From the NCBI RefSeq assembly GCF_015210005.1, contig NZ_MU158698.1, positions 1,063,009 through 1,127,008 of the forward strand: a DNA stretch of 64,000 bases. The letters are read 5' to 3'. Below are positions 44,559 through 54,811 of the stretch, one piece after another. Numbering within the stretch: the first letter of the stretch is position 1; each line of letters begins with the position of its first letter. The translations under genes and the position numbers were made by a program. The notes under the pieces were generated by a model that was not told the origin of the DNA, did not search any database, and saw only the letters and a program-made list of their open reading frames with translations. Origin of the DNA: Sphingobacterium hungaricum (GTDB lineage: Bacteria > Bacteroidota > Bacteroidia > Sphingobacteriales > Sphingobacteriaceae).

Positions 44559-46433
44559 CTACCCTTCTACAGTTCTGTTGTTATCTTTATTCCATTGTTC
44601 CTGAATGCGAATCGCTTCTTCATTTCCTTCAAAGTCGTGCGCTTGATTAGAGCTCATTGTTTGAGAGAAAGGAACATCTTGAGGAATAAAGTCTGCTTCC
44701 GCTCCTGGCTTACTGTAATCGTACGGCCAACGGTGAACAGTAGGAATTTCTCCTGGCCAGTTTCCGTGAATATGCTCAACTGGTGTAGTCCATTCCAAAG
44801 TATTTGAATTCCATGGATTTTGTGTTGCTTTTTTACCGAAGAAAATCGAGGTAAAGAAGTTCCACAAGAATGCTACCTGACCTAATGCTGCAATGATTGC
44901 TGCCCAAGTAACCAAAATATTTACAGACACCCATTTCTCCATGAAAGGGAAGTTGGTGAATGAATAGTAACGGCGAGGTACTCCATCAATACCCATAAAG
45001 TGCATTGGGAAGAACACTAAATACGCTCCTAAGAAAGTTAACCAGAAGTGTAAATAGCCTAATTTCGCATCCATCATACGTCCGAACATTTTCGGATACC
45101 AATGATAAACACCACACAACATACCGAAGATCGATGCAGATCCCATTACTAAGTGAAAGTGAGCTACCACAAAATATGTATCGTGTAAGTTAATATCTAA
45201 AGCCGCATTTCCTAAGAACAAACCAGTTACACCACCGGAAATAAAGAAGGAAACCATACCAATCGCGAACATCATCGCTGGAGTAAAACGGATGTTACCT
45301 CTCCATAATGTCGCTAAGTAGTTAAATGATTTTACTGCCGAAGGAACCGCGATAATCAATGTCGTAATCATGAACACACCTCCTAAGAACGGATTCATAC
45401 CTGTTACAAACATGTGGTGACCCCATACAATAAATGATAATACAGTAATACCAACTAACGAATAAACCATCGCGTGGTAACCAAAGATTGGTTTACGTGA
45501 ATTTGTAGAAATAACTTCGGAAGTAATACCCAAAGCTGGCATAACTACGATATAAACCTCTGGATGACCTAAGAACCAGAATAAGTGTTGGAACAAAATA
45601 GGTGAACCACCTTCGTTAGGCAAAATCTGTCCTTGAACTACTAAATCTGATAAATAGAATGAAGTTCCAAATGAACGGTCAAATACCAATAAAACTACTG
45701 CAGAAACTAGAACTGGGAAGGATAATAAACCTACAATCGCAGTCAAGAAGAACGACCAAATTGTTAAAGGCATTTTCCACATGTCCATTCCTTTCGTACG
45801 CATGTTCAATACAGTACTGATGTAGTTTACACCACCCATTACCTGAGAAGCGATGAACAACGTCATACTGATTAACCAAAGCGTCATTCCCAATCCAGAT
45901 CCTGAAATGGCTGACGGAACGGCTGATAATGGAGGATAAATTGTCCAACCCGCAGATGCTGGTCCGCTTTCAACGAAGAAAGATCCGATCATGATAACAC
46001 ATGCAGTAAAGAAAAACCAGTACGAAAGCATGTTCATGAATGGCGAAGCCATATCGCGAGCCCCTAATTGATAAGGGATCAATAAATTACTAAATGTTCC
46101 TGATAAACCTGCTGTTAATACAAAGAATACCATCATGGTTCCGTGAATGGTCACCAAGGATAGGAAAAAATCAGGTTTTATACGTCCGCCTTCAGCCCAT
46201 TTACCTAAAAACACTTCCAAAATAGGGAAATCTTTGTCAGGCCAAGCTAATTGAATACGGAATAAAATGGATAATATCATGGCAAAAACTGCCATTATGA
46301 TACCGGTAATCAAGAATTGCTTTGCAATCATTTTGTGATCTTGACTAAATATATATTTAGTCCAGAACGTTTCATGATGGTGATCATGTGAATCGTGATG
46401 CGCTGCGTCGTGTGATATAACTGTACTTGACAT
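44559..46433 (-). CDS. coxA: Cytochrome c oxidase subunit I
   Basis: 624-residue catalytic subunit holding heme a and the heme a3-CuB site. Clear motifs: 'LVTIHGTMMVFFVLTAG' (heme a ligand), 'FWFLGHPEVYIVVMPALG' (CuB His and the His-Tyr pair, with the D-channel Glu of type A1 enzymes), 'IVWGHHMFVTGM' (CuB) and 'DTYFVVAHFHLVMGSA' (heme a3 and heme a ligands). The N-terminal tail contains 'HDAAHHDSHDHHHE'. Together with heme A synthesis genes this marks an aa3-type proton pump. Confidence 0.98.
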   Translation of the reverse strand: MSSTVISHDAAHHDSHDHHHETFWTKYIFSQDHKMIAKQFLITGIIMAVFAMILSILFRIQLAWPDKDFPILEVFLGKWAEGGRIKPDFFLSLVTIHGTMMVFFVLTAGLSGTFSNLLIPYQLGARDMASPFMNMLSYWFFFTACVIMIGSFFVESGPASAGWTIYPPLSAVPSAISGSGLGMTLWLISMTLFIASQVMGGVNYISTVLNMRTKGMDMWKMPLTIWSFFLTAIVGLLSFPVLVSAVVLLVFDRSFGTSFYLSDLVVQGQILPNEGGSPILFQHLFWFLGHPEVYIVVMPALGITSEVISTNSRKPIFGYHAMVYSLVGITVLSFIVWGHHMFVTGMNPFLGGVFMITTLIIAVPSAVKSFNYLATLWRGNIRFTPAMMFAIGMVSFFISGGVTGLFLGNAALDINLHDTYFVVAHFHLVMGSASIFGMLCGVYHWYPKMFGRMMDAKLGYLHFWLTFLGAYLVFFPMHFMGIDGVPRRYYSFTNFPFMEKWVSVNILVTWAAIIAALGQVAFLWNFFTSIFFGKKATQNPWNSNTLEWTTPVEHIHGNWPGEIPTVHRWPYDYSKPGAEADFIPQDVPFSQTMSSNQAHDFEGNEEAIRIQEQWNKDNNRTVEG

Positions 46434-46459
46434 ATTCTATTTTAAAAATCTTATTTCAA

Positions 46460-47773
46460 TTAATTTAATGAAGCTGTGTTTAATTCAATCTCTTTTGTTG
46501 AAGAACTAAATTCTTTTTGCAGGTCTTCATTGAAGTATTTATTTTGCTGAGATAACCAAACTTTATATTCCTCTTCTGTCACTACAACAACTTTCTTCTG
46601 CATGTTGTAATGTGCTTCTCCACAAATCTTAGCACACAATAAAACGAAATCATATTTAGGATCATCCATTTTATCACGCATTTCTTGCGTAGTCATTGTT
46701 GGAGTGAATTGGAAATAATTCGTCATTCCCGGTACCGCATTAATCTGTACTCTAAAATCAGGAATGTAGAATGAGTGTAAGATATCTTTTGAAATAATAT
46801 GGAATCTAACCGACTTATTTACTGGAAGTACAATATCTTGAGCTTGGATATCATCCCAAGCACTCTTATCGTTAAAATCAATACCGTAAGGGTTTGACGA
46901 TGTTGTCATCTTGTAGTTACGGTTTCCGATTTTGCCATCAGCACCTGGGTAACGTACAGACCACATAAATTGCTCGCCCATTACTTCCACTTGCAATGCT
47001 GAATTTCTTAATTCCTCAGGAATATTTGTAATGTTTCTCCAAGCAAAGAATCCGAACAATACCAATACCGTTAATACAATCGAAGGAACGATTGTCCAAA
47101 TCTTTTCAATGGTGTTGTTATGAGGGTAGTAATACGCACGTTTGTTAGCGCGCATTCTATACAAGTAAGGGAATGTCAATAACAAAATGTGTGTTGCTAC
47201 CAATACGAATGTGGTGATTACTGTCGTAACGATAAACATCGTATCGATTTGCTTACCGTGTTCTGTTACGGCATCTCTCCACGCCCAGCTACCCCAAACT
47301 TTAAACGAGTAATAGACAAATGCTAAGAAAACGACTAAAAAAACAAACAACAAGATTGCTTGCAATGTATTATTCGATAATGGATTGTACTTGCCATTCA
47401 TCTTTTTAGTTAATTCATACACTGAAATAACTTTCAAAATGATTGCAATGATCGTACAAACGATTAAGAATAATAAGATATAATATACTAAGTTTTTATA
47501 AACTTGAGGATCTACTGTTTTTTCTTCTTCTACTTTCTTAGCGGCAACAGTCGTTGCTCCAGCAGCAACACTTGTTGAGTCTGTTGCTGAAATAGCTGCT
47601 CCAGCTAAAGTATCTACAGGCGCAGTAGTAGAATCAACTACAGGAGCTGCCACACTATCCGTTGCTGTTGCAACAGAATCTTGTACTGCAAAGGAAGGTG
47701 TAGCGAAGAATAGACCTATTGCTAGTAAACAACCCGAAATGGATTTGAATCTGTTATTTATTTTAAACTTCAT
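46460..47773 (-). CDS. coxB: Cytochrome c oxidase subunit II
   Basis: 437-residue CuA subunit with a signal peptide (about residues 1-29), then a low-complexity Ala/Thr/Ser/Val-rich linker (about 30-85), three hydrophobic segments, and a cupredoxin domain. The CuA site reads 'CAKICGEAHYNM' (C-x3-C-x3-H-x2-M), with the upstream His in 'ISKDILHSFYIPDF' and the aromatic 'EQFMWSVRYPG' electron entry region. There is no fused cytochrome c domain, so electrons must arrive from a separate heme domain (ActE or ActA). Confidence 0.96.
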   Translation of the reverse strand: MKFKINNRFKSISGCLLAIGLFFATPSFAVQDSVATATDSVAAPVVDSTTAPVDTLAGAAISATDSTSVAAGATTVAAKKVEEEKTVDPQVYKNLVYYILLFLIVCTIIAIILKVISVYELTKKMNGKYNPLSNNTLQAILLFVFLVVFLAFVYYSFKVWGSWAWRDAVTEHGKQIDTMFIVTTVITTFVLVATHILLLTFPYLYRMRANKRAYYYPHNNTIEKIWTIVPSIVLTVLVLFGFFAWRNITNIPEELRNSALQVEVMGEQFMWSVRYPGADGKIGNRNYKMTTSSNPYGIDFNDKSAWDDIQAQDIVLPVNKSVRFHIISKDILHSFYIPDFRVQINAVPGMTNYFQFTPTMTTQEMRDKMDDPKYDFVLLCAKICGEAHYNMQKKVVVVTEEEYKVWLSQQNKYFNEDLQKEFSSSTKEIELNTASLN

Positions 47774-47819
47774 TTCTTATAATAACGTTTGAACGTAATT
47801 TTCTTAATTGATTTGCTCT

Positions 47820-49055
47820 TTATATTTGATGATGAAGACTTTCCTCCAAAAATGGATGATTCTTAGCAGCCAAAGGATGCTTGCTTAATTTACTCATCAC
47901 TAAGAAAGTAAATAACCCAACAAAACCAATCGCAGTACCAATTTCAGGAATTCCAAATCCTCTGTGGTTCTCTACTGTACCAGGCATGATCATGATGTAA
48001 TAATCCAACCAGTGACCTAATAACAATAAGATACATACAAATAGCATAATATTTTGCTTACGCTTCACATCACGATCGACTAAAATCAGCAATGGCGCGA
48101 CAAAGTTAATGATTATACTTAACCAAAACCATGGTTTATATTCTGGTTCCCATCTTTTGTAGAAATAAACTGTTTCTTCAGGAATGTTTGAATACCAAAT
48201 CAACATGAACTGAGCAAACCAAACGTATGTCCAGAAGATAGAAAAACCGAACATCAATTTTCCTAAATCGTGTAAATGATTTTCATTTACCCATGCCATA
48301 TAGCCCGCTTTTTTCAATAAGATTAAGATCAAAGTGATCAATGACAAACCACTAACCCACATTGCAGCAAAGTTATACCAACCAAACATAGTTGAAAACC
48401 AGTGTGCTTCAAGTGACATGATGGTATCGAAAGACCAAATTGGCGTAGTGAAACCAAAGATTACTAAGAATATAGCAGAAAGCTTAAAACTCTTTTTGTA
48501 AGAATTTAAACCACCGTCTAGATCTTCCTTATACGAAAGTCTAGCAAGGATTACTGCAAAAATACTGTATGATCCCATGAAGATGATCTGGCGCAATAAA
48601 AATCCAGGCATATTTAAGAATGCAGATTTTCCCGCAACCAATGAATCATAATTAGGGCTATTCACATCCGTAATTCCTTCAGCGTACCAATGATGATACA
48701 GGTTGTGAGAATAAAGGCCTAGACCAACAATTACTAATAAAATTACTGAAGCAATCGGCAATACGCTTGCCATAGCTTGAGGAATACGAATTAATCCTGC
48801 GGACCAACCCGATTGAGTTACCAATTGTAAAGCGACGAAAAAAGCTCCGGCCGCACATACACATGTAAAATAATAACCCATCAACAATAAATTAGCATAG
48901 GTACGTTCTACCGTAATATGATCACCGGAAAGCAAACCGAAAGCTACAGCAGCTATTCCTACAACGATGGCGATTATACTCCCTATCTTGGCTTTTCCTG
49001 CGAATGTATATCTTTCGCCGAAATTATAATCGTGATGATGACTGTGAGTTCCCAT
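47820..49055 (-). CDS. actF: Alternative complex III subunit ActF
   Basis: 411-residue integral membrane subunit of the quinol:electron acceptor oxidoreductase, with about ten helices related to NrfD/PsrC. 'MSLEAHWFSTMFGWYNFAAMW' and 'WTYVWFAQFMLIWYSNIPEE' are characteristic. The N-terminus is His-rich ('GTHSHHHDYN'). It is the last act gene, 46 bp before coxB, so complex III and oxidase are encoded together. Confidence 0.95.
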   Translation of the reverse strand: MGTHSHHHDYNFGERYTFAGKAKIGSIIAIVVGIAAVAFGLLSGDHITVERTYANLLLMGYYFTCVCAAGAFFVALQLVTQSGWSAGLIRIPQAMASVLPIASVILLVIVGLGLYSHNLYHHWYAEGITDVNSPNYDSLVAGKSAFLNMPGFLLRQIIFMGSYSIFAVILARLSYKEDLDGGLNSYKKSFKLSAIFLVIFGFTTPIWSFDTIMSLEAHWFSTMFGWYNFAAMWVSGLSLITLILILLKKAGYMAWVNENHLHDLGKLMFGFSIFWTYVWFAQFMLIWYSNIPEETVYFYKRWEPEYKPWFWLSIIINFVAPLLILVDRDVKRKQNIMLFVCILLLLGHWLDYYIMIMPGTVENHRGFGIPEIGTAIGFVGLFTFLVMSKLSKHPLAAKNHPFLEESLHHQI

Positions 49056-49073
49056 TTATTATATTGATGTTAA

Positions 49074-49724
49074 TTATTTTTTTTGTAATTCGTGTACATA
49101 CATTACCACTTTCCAACGCTCTTCTGGCGACACTTGTGACGCGTAAGAACCCATTGAGTTCAATCCGTAAAAGATTGTGTGGTAAATTTTTCCATCTGTT
49201 AAATCGCTCATTAAACCACCTCTAGATGACATAGATCCTGTAGATTTATGAAATGATGGCGGCGGAGGGAAGTTTTCCAATTGACGTTTTCCTCTTGAAT
49301 CTTCAACCGAACGATCTTGAGTAATAGGCCCATCTCCTTTTCCATCTACACCATGACATACTGTACAATAGGTGTGGAAAAGCGCTTCTCCTTGTTTTAA
49401 GTTTTCAGCAGTTACAATTAAAGGATTTACTAATTCACGACCTGCGCGTTCGTAATCTTCAACAGTATTTGCAAATTCAAAGCGTTCGAAACCTATCGGC
49501 GTAGTTCCATCCGGAGGAGTCTGCGCAGTGATTCCGTCTGCAAAATTTTTATTTGGCTGATCCGGGTTAAAAGCGATCGGATCATACATATTACGAGCAA
49601 ATTCCCAGCCTGTACTGCGTGTTTTACCATCTCCACAAGCAGATAAAATTGCTGTCAATGCAACAGCCGCACATACAGTTCCAAGAAAACTCTTCTTATT
49701 CATAGCTAACATATTTTCTTTCAT
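49074..49724 (-). CDS. actE: Alternative complex III monoheme cytochrome c lipoprotein ActE
   Basis: 216-residue lipoprotein (lipobox 'AILSACGDG') with one heme c site 'CTVCHGVDGKGDGP' and a distal Met candidate in 'LNSMGSYASQVSPEERW'. ActE is the probable electron exit towards the oxidase. The frame opens at 49724, overlapping actD by 29 bp; the ATG at 49703 (MNKKSFLG...) gives a more standard signal peptide and an 8-bp overlap, so either start is possible. Confidence 0.94.
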   Translation of the reverse strand: MKENMLAMNKKSFLGTVCAAVALTAILSACGDGKTRSTGWEFARNMYDPIAFNPDQPNKNFADGITAQTPPDGTTPIGFERFEFANTVEDYERAGRELVNPLIVTAENLKQGEALFHTYCTVCHGVDGKGDGPITQDRSVEDSRGKRQLENFPPPPSFHKSTGSMSSRGGLMSDLTDGKIYHTIFYGLNSMGSYASQVSPEERWKVVMYVHELQKK

Positions 49725-50232
49725 TGTATTTAACCTCTACAGCTCCTGATTCTTTCAATAAAGAGTCAATAAAAGCATGATCTGTATTTTCACGCGCATC
49801 GATAGCGATAACAAAACGGTCATCTGATGCTCTCAAATCCATTACCCTTGGTGTACGTCCTGGGAATAAGTGATTGCGAAAGAAAAACGTCGCAACCATA
49901 CCCAAAGCACAAATTAAGATTGTTACCTCAAAAGTAACAGGGACAAAATTTGGTAATGGTAATGAAGGCTTACCTCCGATATTCATTGGCCAATCGTAAG
50001 CCATTGTATAATAAAGCAGGCTGAAGCCTAATAAAAATCCTAATGTTCCAAAGCAAAATGCTGCGATAGGCAAACGTGAAGGCTTAACACCTAATTTAGC
50101 CTCTATACCGTGAATCGGCATAGGTGTAAAACAATCGTAGATGCTAATGTTATTTGCTTGCAATTTATCTATCCCATACATCATTTCATCGGGATCCGCA
50201 AAACTTCCTAATATATAATTTGTGTTGCTCAT
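49696..50232 (-). CDS. actD: Alternative complex III subunit ActD (DUF3341)
   Basis: 178-residue protein with two central membrane helices ('IAAFCFGTLGFLLGFSLLYY' and 'VPVTFEVTILICALGMVATF') and soluble ends, the DUF3341/ActD layout. 'LGSFADPDEMMYGIDKLQ' at the start and 'DRFVIAIDARE' at the end are typical. It starts 5 bp after the actC stop and overlaps actE. Confidence 0.94.
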   Translation of the reverse strand: MSNTNYILGSFADPDEMMYGIDKLQANNISIYDCFTPMPIHGIEAKLGVKPSRLPIAAFCFGTLGFLLGFSLLYYTMAYDWPMNIGGKPSLPLPNFVPVTFEVTILICALGMVATFFFRNHLFPGRTPRVMDLRASDDRFVIAIDARENTDHAFIDSLLKESGAVEVKYNERKYVSYE

Positions 50233-50237
50233 TGCGA

Positions 50238-51719
50238 TTATTTAACTTTTAATGCGTTAATATCTTCTTCAGAAACTGAATCGTATTTTCCTAATGAATT
50301 TCTGAAATATTCCACTTGTTCCTCTGGGAATGCTCCCTCTTGTACCAATTTAGTTTTATGTTGTAAACTAGAACTTTTCAACAACAACTTCACTTCGGCG
50401 ATTGCAATACCCGGCAAGAAACGTAAGAACAATAGGAATAAGGTAAAGAATAAACCAATCGATCCTACAAAAATACCAACGTCAGTCCATGTTGGGTAGA
50501 ACATTGCCCATGATGATGGTAAGTAATCACGGTGCAATGAAGTCACGATAATTACAAAACGCTCAAACCACATCCCGATATTTACTACAATCGATAATAC
50601 CCAGGAGATAGGAATACTTGTTCTGATTTTCTTGAACCAGAATAGCTGAGGTGAAATTACGTTACAAGTCATCATACACCAGTATGCCCAAGCGTAAGGA
50701 CCAGCGATCCTGTTTTCGAAAGCGTACATTTCGTATTCAGAACCTGAATACCATGCGATGAATAATTCTGTTAAGTAAGCGATACCTACAATCGAACCCG
50801 TAACTAAAATAATTTTGTTCATTGACTCGATGTGGAACATCGTAATGTAATTTTCGAAATTCATTACTTTACGAAGAATCAACAATAAAGTCTGTACCAT
50901 TGCAAATCCAGAGAAAATCGCTCCCGCAACGAAGTACGGAGGGAAAATCGTTGTATGCCATCCTGGAATAACTGATGTTGCAAAGTCCATGGATACAATC
51001 GTGTGTACCGAAAGTACCAATGGTGTAGATATACCCGCTAAGATTAGAGACACAATCTCAAACCGTTGCCAAGTTTTTACGGAACCATTCCATCCGAAAG
51101 ATAAAACGGAATATATTTTTTGTTTCAAACCACTTGCACGGTCACGTACAGAGGCGATATCAGGTAACAATCCACAATACCAGAACACTAAGGAAACGGT
51201 AAAGTATGTCGAGATGGCGAATGCATCCCATACAAGTGGTGAGTTAAAGTTTACCCATAGCGATCCAAACTGATTTGGAAGCGGGAAAATCCAGTATGCT
51301 AACCAAGGACGCCCCATGTGAGCAACAACATACGTCGCCGCACAAATAACGGCAAAGATAGTCATGGCTTCAGCCGAACGGTTAATGGAGTTACGCCAGT
51401 TTTGGCGGAAAAGCAGCAATACTGCGGAGATTAACGTTCCGGCGTGACCAATACCAACCCACCAAACGAAATCGGTGATATCCCAAGCCCAGCCTACAGT
51501 TTTATTTAATCCCCATGCACCGATACCTGTCCAAAAGGTATACGAAACACTTACAACCCACAACATAGCTCCAAGGGCAGCGAAGATAAAACCTATCCAC
51601 CATGCTTTGTTGGGCTTATTTTCAACCGGAAGCAAGATATCATCGGTCACTTGTGCATAAGTGATATTCTTGCCGGTTATTAATGGTTCTCTTAATATTG
51701 ATTCGTTATGCGATGACAT
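50238..51719 (-). CDS. actC: Alternative complex III subunit ActC (NrfD/PsrC-like)
   Basis: 493-residue membrane subunit with ten predicted helices, homologous to NrfD and PsrC and to ActF. It is expected to contain the quinol site. Recognisable segments are 'WWVGIGHAGTLISAVLLLFR', 'ISTPLVLSVHTIVSMDFATS' and 'NIGMWFERFVIIVTSLHRDY'. Followed at 5 bp by actD. Confidence 0.96.
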   Translation of the reverse strand: MSSHNESILREPLITGKNITYAQVTDDILLPVENKPNKAWWIGFIFAALGAMLWVVSVSYTFWTGIGAWGLNKTVGWAWDITDFVWWVGIGHAGTLISAVLLLFRQNWRNSINRSAEAMTIFAVICAATYVVAHMGRPWLAYWIFPLPNQFGSLWVNFNSPLVWDAFAISTYFTVSLVFWYCGLLPDIASVRDRASGLKQKIYSVLSFGWNGSVKTWQRFEIVSLILAGISTPLVLSVHTIVSMDFATSVIPGWHTTIFPPYFVAGAIFSGFAMVQTLLLILRKVMNFENYITMFHIESMNKIILVTGSIVGIAYLTELFIAWYSGSEYEMYAFENRIAGPYAWAYWCMMTCNVISPQLFWFKKIRTSIPISWVLSIVVNIGMWFERFVIIVTSLHRDYLPSSWAMFYPTWTDVGIFVGSIGLFFTLFLLFLRFLPGIAIAEVKLLLKSSSLQHKTKLVQEGAFPEEQVEYFRNSLGKYDSVSEEDINALKVK

Positions 51720-51749
51720 AGTTTTTTTATTTCAGATATAGAGTAATAT

Positions 51750-54700
51750 TTACGCTTCAAACGTGTTTCTAACTTTTGTCATGTAGCCGATATTCGGTTG
51801 TACATTGATTTCTTCTAACACATAATACACGCGCTCGTTACGTAATGCTTTAGCTACTTCAGATTCTGGATCGTTAGCATCTCCGAAGATGATTGCATTT
51901 GCAGAACAAGCTGCTTGACATGCCATAGTTACATCTCCGTCTTTCAACTTACGGTTTTCAATCTTCGCTTGTAACTTACCAGCTTGGATACGCTGAATAC
52001 ACATCGAACATTTTTCCATAACCCCTCTAGAACGTGTAGTAACATCTGGGTTAAGAACTAATTGCGTGAATTCATTGTTCAAATAATTGTCAAAGCGTGA
52101 ATCATTCCAGTAGTTAAACCAGTTGAAACGACGTACTTTATATGGACAGTTATTCGCACAGTAACGTGTACCGAAACAACGGTTATAAGCCATATGGTTC
52201 AATCCTTCTGATGAGTGAACAGTCGCTAGAACTGGACAAACAGTTTCACAAGGAGCGTGATCACAGTGTTGACAAAGCATTGGTTGGTGAACAACAGTAA
52301 CGCTTTCAAAATCTTGCAAATGCTTGATTTTTTTCTCTTCTGTGTAACCTACCACTTCGTTTTGTTCGTTTACATCTTGAATCGTGTAGTAACGGTCTAT
52401 ACGCAACCAGTGCATCTCACGACGGCGGCGAACCTCGTCACGTCCAACAACTGGAATGTTATTTTCTACATTACAAGCTACGATACATGATCCACAACCC
52501 GTACAAGCATTTAAATCGATAGCCATAACCCATTTGTGACCTGGGCTCTCAAATTTATTCCATAAATCGTATGTTTTATGCGTATCTGAGAAACGGCCTG
52601 ACTCGGAGTTAGGATCTTGTAAATATTTAGCGAAAGAAGTCTCACGAATGATGTTACGTCCTTCGATTGTATGGTGTGTTTGTGTTTGAGCTAATTCGTA
52701 AGTTCCTGCTACTTTCTCAATAGTAGCTTTTGAAGAAAACTGAACCGTACCGTTTACTAATTTTGCAAAAGGAAATGCATTTTCACCAACATTGTTCCCT
52801 GCTTTTCCAACTAGGTAACGTCCGTATCCAACAGCGATGGAAACAGTTCCCATGGCTTGGCCTGGTTGCAATAAAGCTGGCAATTCGACTGAATATCCAT
52901 TTGCTTCAACTTTAACAACACCATTCTCACCTACACCGATTTGCTCAGCGAATTTAGGGTTGATAGCAGCATAGTTGCCCCAAGTTACTTTAGATATTGG
53001 ATCAGGAAGCTCTTGTAGATACGCGTTATTCGCATAACGTCCATCACGCATTCCTGTCGATTCGTATAATCTTAATTCAACTTCACCAGCGATTGATTTG
53101 TCCAAAGCAGTTACTGCGCTAGCAGCAGATTGGACATCGCCATTGAACGTATAGAAAGAACCAGAGTTAGTTCCTTTATAGATAAATCCTGTCTGTAAAA
53201 CTTGTTTCCAATCTTTTCCAGTTCCAGCTAAAATTGTTGCTTCCCAGTTTTGCTTAACGAAATCATAGATTGAAGATGTGTTACCAGCCCAAATCAATAA
53301 ACTTTGTTCAGCTTGTCTAGTATTGAAGACTGGATTGATTGTTGGTTGAACAACTGTGAAATATCCTTCTTTTGAAGAAGCATCACCCCAAGATTCTAAG
53401 AAATTGCTTGTTGGTGCAATTGCTTTTAAAGTAGTTGCTGTTTCGTCTGCGCGGTCTGAGAACGATAAAGTGAACTCAACTTTTGCTAACGCATTTTTCA
53501 CATCTTCCGATTTGTAATAATCATAAACAGGGTTGCTGTTTAAGAAGAACGCTACTCCTACTTGTCCTGCATTTGCATTCGCAATAAATTGCTGAAATGC
53601 TGCATCTGATCCTTGGTATTGTTTTGAATAATTATCCAAATCAATAATCGATCCGTATGCACCTAACGCGCTGTTGATCGCATTCACTAATGTCTGTACG
53701 TTGACATCATTAGATCCTGAAACAACAACTGCATTGCGTTGGTTGCTTTGCAATTCTTTTGCGGTTAACTGAATCGCTGTAGCTGCTTTTTTGTTTGCTG
53801 TAACACCTCCTGAAAGATTTGCACCTGTAATTGCATTGTATAATGAAATTAACACAGCACCTTCTTCAGATGGTTTGATAGCTATACGCACATCTGCATT
53901 TGAACCTGTCATCGAAAGACCTGATTCAAACTGGATATGACGTGACATTTTTCCGCTTTTCAGCGTCTTGTGGTCACGGTTTCTAATAAAGTCTTGCGTG
54001 TGTTCTTCGCCAGCTAACCAAGATCCTAAGAAATCAGCTGCGACCGAAACAACTACTTGCGCATTTCCAAAATGGTATGAAGGAACAACTGCTTTTCCGA
54101 AAGAAGTTCTGTTGGCTTCAATTATTCCGCTGTAAGAAACAGCATCCACTTGTACATGATTCGTAGTTGGATATTTTGCCGCTAATTGAGCAATTGATGC
54201 TAACGTAGTCGGACTGTTTACCGTATTTGAAACGATTGTAATTTGTTTTGCAGAAGCTGTTGCCTTGTTTAATGCAGCGATAACTGTTGCATCCAATGCA
54301 GACCATTCCACATCCTTGTGGCCGATCTGTGGATTGTGCAACTTAGACATATCGTATAAATCCAAGACTGAAGCTGTTGTTGTTGCATCAGTACCTTGAT
54401 TTAATCCGATCGAATTGCGATTTGCTTCTAATGAAATTGGACGACCTTCACGGGTGCGCACAATTACACTTTGTCCATTGAATGAAGAAGCGTAATAATT
54501 TGGTATACCTGGAGTTATTTCTTCAGGCTTAATTACATAAGGAACGGCTTTGTGTATAGGTGTACGATTACAGGCTGCTAAAGTAACAGCACCCAATCCA
54601 AATCCTAAAGCTTTAAGAAAATCACGACGAGGTGTTTTCGTACTCAGACCTGCTTCATTCAATACATCTTCTACAGGAATAGATTCGGCAAACTCACTCT

Positions 54701-54773
54701 TGCTTCCTTTTACGAATGCAGGAGTTTGATTTAACTCTTCCAAACCTTTCCAATATTTTTTATTGCTATCCAT
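51750..54773 (-). CDS. actB: Alternative complex III iron-sulfur subunit ActB
   Basis: 1007-residue fusion. A twin-arginine signal ('RRDFLKALGFGLGAVTLAAC') ends in a lipobox-like Cys, so it is exported folded and possibly lipidated. Residues about 60-720 form a molybdopterin-oxidoreductase-like fold without recognisable cofactor ligands. The C-terminal 260 residues hold ferredoxin-type Cys groups: 'CTGCGSCIVACNVENN', 'CQHCDHAPCETVCP', 'CFGTRYCANNCPYKVRRF', 'CSMCIQRIQ' and 'CQAACSANAI', consistent with one [3Fe-4S] and three [4Fe-4S] clusters in known ActB proteins. Confidence 0.97.
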   Translation of the reverse strand: MDSNKKYWKGLEELNQTPAFVKGSKSEFAESIPVEDVLNEAGLSTKTPRRDFLKALGFGLGAVTLAACNRTPIHKAVPYVIKPEEITPGIPNYYASSFNGQSVIVRTREGRPISLEANRNSIGLNQGTDATTTASVLDLYDMSKLHNPQIGHKDVEWSALDATVIAALNKATASAKQITIVSNTVNSPTTLASIAQLAAKYPTTNHVQVDAVSYSGIIEANRTSFGKAVVPSYHFGNAQVVVSVAADFLGSWLAGEEHTQDFIRNRDHKTLKSGKMSRHIQFESGLSMTGSNADVRIAIKPSEEGAVLISLYNAITGANLSGGVTANKKAATAIQLTAKELQSNQRNAVVVSGSNDVNVQTLVNAINSALGAYGSIIDLDNYSKQYQGSDAAFQQFIANANAGQVGVAFFLNSNPVYDYYKSEDVKNALAKVEFTLSFSDRADETATTLKAIAPTSNFLESWGDASSKEGYFTVVQPTINPVFNTRQAEQSLLIWAGNTSSIYDFVKQNWEATILAGTGKDWKQVLQTGFIYKGTNSGSFYTFNGDVQSAASAVTALDKSIAGEVELRLYESTGMRDGRYANNAYLQELPDPISKVTWGNYAAINPKFAEQIGVGENGVVKVEANGYSVELPALLQPGQAMGTVSIAVGYGRYLVGKAGNNVGENAFPFAKLVNGTVQFSSKATIEKVAGTYELAQTQTHHTIEGRNIIRETSFAKYLQDPNSESGRFSDTHKTYDLWNKFESPGHKWVMAIDLNACTGCGSCIVACNVENNIPVVGRDEVRRRREMHWLRIDRYYTIQDVNEQNEVVGYTEEKKIKHLQDFESVTVVHQPMLCQHCDHAPCETVCPVLATVHSSEGLNHMAYNRCFGTRYCANNCPYKVRRFNWFNYWNDSRFDNYLNNEFTQLVLNPDVTTRSRGVMEKCSMCIQRIQAGKLQAKIENRKLKDGDVTMACQAACSANAIIFGDANDPESEVAKALRNERVYYVLEEINVQPNIGYMTKVRNTFEA

Positions 54774-54811
54774 TTAAGCTGTATATAAGATTGCGTTTTG
54801 TTAATTAATGA

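Noticed and set aside
44373..44807. 144-codon plus-strand open frame over the ctaA/coxA junction
   Set aside because: Shadow frame of two strongly conserved genes; no independent support.
51750..54773. ActB as a molybdenum enzyme of anaerobic respiration
   Set aside because: The neighbours ActA and ActC-F, and the lack of visible cofactor ligands in the N-terminal part, identify it as the alternative complex III subunit.
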